From contig JANPJV010000027.1 in the NCBI GenBank assembly GCA_031425695.1, positions 1 through 16,555 on the forward strand: a stretch of DNA of 16,555 nucleotides, read 5' to 3'. Positions 14,188 through 16,555 of the stretch are shown here, in pieces. This DNA is from JANPJV01 sp031425695. Lineage in GTDB: Bacteria; Pseudomonadota; Gammaproteobacteria; Xanthomonadales; SZUA-5. A program made the translations under genes and the position numbers. The notes under the pieces are model-generated. The model did no database searches. It was not told the origin of the DNA and worked only from the letters and a program-made list of their open reading frames with translations. Position 1 is the stretch's first letter. Every line of letters begins with the position of its first letter.

Positions 14188-16513
14188 CAGCGTGCGCGTC
14201 ATCTTGCTGCTCCTCGCGCTCCCTGCCCTCATCTGGCTGGCCGATCGCCTCTTCCCGCCGCCGCTCGGGCGTATCGATGCGCCCGGGAGCACGCTGGTGC
14301 TGGCGCGCGACGGCACACCGCTGCGGGCATTCGCGGATGACAACGGGGTATGGCGCTACCGGACCACGCAGGCCGAGGTCTCGCCGGCTTACCTCTCGGC
14401 GCTGCTGCTCTACGAGGACCGCTGGTTCTTCCGCCATCCGGGCGTCAATCCCGCGAGCCTCGTGCGCGCTGCCCTGCAAGGTGTCCGCCACGGTGGCGTC
14501 GTCTCGGGCGGGTCGACCCTGACCATGCAGGTTGCGCGGCTGCTGGAGTCGATCCCGCACAGCCTCCCGGGGAAGGTCAAACAGATCTGGCGCGCTCTGC
14601 AATTGGAGTGGCGCTTTTCCAAGGGCGAGATCCTCGACCTTTATCTCAATCTCGCGCCCTACGGTGGCACTATCGAGGGCGTGCAGGCGGCGAGCTTCGC
14701 GTACCTGGGCAAGCCCGCCAGCGCGCTAAGCGATGCCGAGGCCGCACTCCTCGTGGTACTGCCCCAGGCGCCGAGCCGGCTGCGACCGGATCGGCATCCC
14801 GAGCGGGCGCAGGTCGCGCGCGACAAAGTGCTCGCGCGGCTGGTCGAGCTCCGGCAATGGTCGCCGGCGCGGGCGCAGGACGCACGCGTCGAGCAGGTGG
14901 CCGCGCGGCGCCTGCGCGCGCCGATGCGCGCGGCCCTGCTCGCGCAAAGGCTGCGTGCCGAACAACCGGAGCGCGCGGTCATCACCAGCAGCATCGATAC
15001 CAGCGTGCAGGCGCGGGTCGAGGCACGCATCGAAGCGCATCTGCGGCGCCTGCCCGAACGCCAGTCCGTCGCGGTGCTCGTGGTGCGCAATGAAGACTTA
15101 TCGACACTCGCCTACGTCGGGTCGGCCGCGCTGCTCGATGCGGACCGCGCCGGCCACGTCGACATGGTGCGCGCAGCGCGCTCGCCCGGTTCAACGCTCA
15201 AGCCCTTTCTCTACGGGATGGCGCTCGACCATGGCCTGATCCATTCGATGAGCCTGCTCATCGACGCCCCGCAATCCTTCGATGGCTACCAGCCCGGCAA
15301 CTTCATGGAGAGCTTCCAGGGGCCGGTGAGCGCGACGCAGGCACTGCGGCTCTCGTTGAACGTGCCAGCCGTGGATCTGCTGGATCGACTCGGCGTGGTG
15401 CGTTTCGCGAGCGCGCTCGAAGACGCCGGCGTGCGCTTGCGCATGGCTGATGGAGCGGTGCCGAATCTTTCAGTCATCCTGGGCGGCGCCGCGACCACGC
15501 TAGAGGAACTGGTCGGCGCGTATGCAGCGCTGGCCCGCAACGGCCGTGCCGCGCGGGTGCGCCTGCGCCCGGAGGATCCGCTGCTCGAGCGCCATCTGCT
15601 GTCACCCGGCGCGGCCTTCATCGTCCGGCGCATGCTCGAGCGCGATCCAGTCGACAACTTTGCCGTGCGCGTGTTTGACAGCGCGAGCCGGGTCAGTCTC
15701 GCCTGGAAGACCGGGACCAGCTACGGATTTCGCGACAGCTGGGCGCTCGCCGTCACGCCCGAGCACACGCTCGGTGTCTGGATTGGCCGGCCCGATGGGA
15801 CGCCATTGCCGGGTCAGTACGGCGCGGTCACTGCCCTGCCCTTGCTGATCGAGATCGTCGACGGCCTGCCGACCACGCGCACGCGCGATCTCGCGGCCCC
15901 GCCGGCGACCGTCAGCGAACAGGAAATCTGCTGGCCGCTCGGCACCGCGCCGACACAGTCGCCGGCCGAGCACTGCCATCGAAAGTGGGACGCCTGGGTG
16001 CTGGCGGAGACGCTGCCGCGCACCTTCTCCGACCGCCAGATCGATCACTGGCAAGGGCCGGTGCTGCAGTTCTGGAAAGATCGCAAGACCGGCGAGCGGC
16101 GCAATCTGTCGTGCCTGAACGAACGCGCCGAGCTGGTGACGGTCGCGCGCTGGCCCGCACTCGCTTACCCCTGGCTCGGCGGTCGCGTGCGCAGACTGGC
16201 CGAACTCCCCCCGCTCGCTCCCGGCTGCGTTGCCGATGAGCTCAGCAGCGGCCTGCGCATCGGCGGCATCAACGACGGCAGCGTACTGCGCAACCCGAGC
16301 AACAAGCTCGGAGTAATCCGCGCCAGCGTCCGCGCGCTCGGCACCGACACCACCGTCCGCTGGCTGCTCAACGACCGCTACGTCGGCGCATCGCGCAGCG
16401 ATTCATCGATCGAGATCCGCTTCGAACGCGACGGCGATTACCGGCTGGTGGCGATCGATGCTGCGGGGAGCTTTGCGAGTTTGAAGGTGAGGGTGTTGGG
16501 GACGGGGCAGTGA
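14144..16513 (+). CDS. pbpC: Penicillin-binding protein 1C (glycosyltransferase/transpeptidase)
   Basis: This bifunctional peptidoglycan synthase has 789 residues from this start. A short cytoplasmic tail is followed by one membrane anchor (about 17-37, VRVILLLLALPALIWLADRLF). The GT51 glycosyltransferase domain shows all main motifs: EDRWFFRHPGVN with catalytic Glu91, GGSTLTMQVARLL (122-134) and LEWRFSKGEILDLYLN (154-169). The transpeptidase domain has SxxK at Ser350-Lys353 (SPGSTLKPF), SLN at 404-406 and KTGTS from Lys522. The C-terminal ~85 residues (702-787) form the BiPBP_C module typical of PBP1C. E. coli PbpC is 770 residues. The start is uncertain: the frame is open from 14096, ATG at 14144 lies inside the last REP copy, and GTG at 14192 just after it gives 773 residues. 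None has a clear ribosome site. It probably forms an operon with the upstream macroglobulin gene, although the repeat array separates them. Confidence 0.93.
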   Translation: MTIAERRPDKVRTHNSVRVILLLLALPALIWLADRLFPPPLGRIDAPGSTLVLARDGTPLRAFADDNGVWRYRTTQAEVSPAYLSALLLYEDRWFFRHPGVNPASLVRAALQGVRHGGVVSGGSTLTMQVARLLESIPHSLPGKVKQIWRALQLEWRFSKGEILDLYLNLAPYGGTIEGVQAASFAYLGKPASALSDAEAALLVVLPQAPSRLRPDRHPERAQVARDKVLARLVELRQWSPARAQDARVEQVAARRLRAPMRAALLAQRLRAEQPERAVITSSIDTSVQARVEARIEAHLRRLPERQSVAVLVVRNEDLSTLAYVGSAALLDADRAGHVDMVRAARSPGSTLKPFLYGMALDHGLIHSMSLLIDAPQSFDGYQPGNFMESFQGPVSATQALRLSLNVPAVDLLDRLGVVRFASALEDAGVRLRMADGAVPNLSVILGGAATTLEELVGAYAALARNGRAARVRLRPEDPLLERHLLSPGAAFIVRRMLERDPVDNFAVRVFDSASRVSLAWKTGTSYGFRDSWALAVTPEHTLGVWIGRPDGTPLPGQYGAVTALPLLIEIVDGLPTTRTRDLAAPPATVSEQEICWPLGTAPTQSPAEHCHRKWDAWVLAETLPRTFSDRQIDHWQGPVLQFWKDRKTGERRNLSCLNERAELVTVARWPALAYPWLGGRVRRLAELPPLAPGCVADELSSGLRIGGINDGSVLRNPSNKLGVIRASVRALGTDTTVRWLLNDRYVGASRSDSSIEIRFERDGDYRLVAIDAAGSFASLKVRVLGTGQ

Positions 16514-16555
16514 GTGGTACGTAGTGCACAAATTTGGAGTGCGGCGCTCTGCGCC
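16514..16555. other. Short region after pbpC
   Basis: These last 42 bases follow the pbpC TGA. I see no hairpin with a T-run and no gene start before the window ends. Confidence 0.4.

Noticed and set aside
13540..14343. Minus-strand frames with repeated VRTLSGRFSAIV-like peptides near the REP array
   Set aside because: The peptides are translations of the 92-bp repeat in several frames. A period not divisible by three and the palindromic structure explain them.

Overview
The window is GC-rich chromosomal DNA with the coding style of a gammaproteobacterium. A DUF1249 (YqiB-type) gene and the linked pair of a bacterial alpha-2-macroglobulin and penicillin-binding protein 1C point the same way. 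The composition, the REP-like palindromes and the gene mix would fit the Xanthomonadales/Lysobacterales. That placement is an inference from gene content, not a database match.

There are six convincing genes, in two divergent blocks that meet in an intergenic region at about 8748-9000. The left block is read on the minus strand. It starts with a nine-repeat DUF11 autotransporter (3933-8747), followed 28 bp later by an exported Sel1/coiled-coil/caspase-fold protease (1889-3904). After a hairpin and a long palindrome come a DUF1249 protein (1038-1595), a MITE-like inverted-repeat element (845-1001), and a CsgG/HfaB-family exported protein (54-782) with a strong intrinsic terminator behind it (3-28). 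The right block is read on the plus strand. It holds a lipoprotein alpha-2-macroglobulin with an intact CIEQ thioester motif (9001-13866), an array of REP-like palindromes (13885-14187), and the peptidoglycan synthase PBP1C (14144-16513).

Every gene except DUF1249 encodes an envelope protein. The right block is the known yfhM-pbpC pair, in which a protease-trapping lipoprotein is thought to guard the periplasm while PBP1C repairs peptidoglycan. The left block is less familiar. A surface autotransporter and a periplasmic caspase-like protease appear to be co-transcribed, and a CsgG-type outer-membrane protein lies further downstream in the same direction. This pairing is the best candidate in the window for an undescribed system. 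A testable hypothesis is that the protease matures or releases the DUF11 passenger, possibly at an arginine-containing junction just before the beta-barrel.

The noncoding DNA is also notable. One foldable MITE-like element sits upstream of the csgG-like gene. A 92-bp unit is repeated almost three times upstream of pbpC, and its last copy runs into the pbpC reading frame and may supply its start codon. Long open frames antisense to the large genes (up to 826 codons) are taken as compositional shadows and are not annotated.
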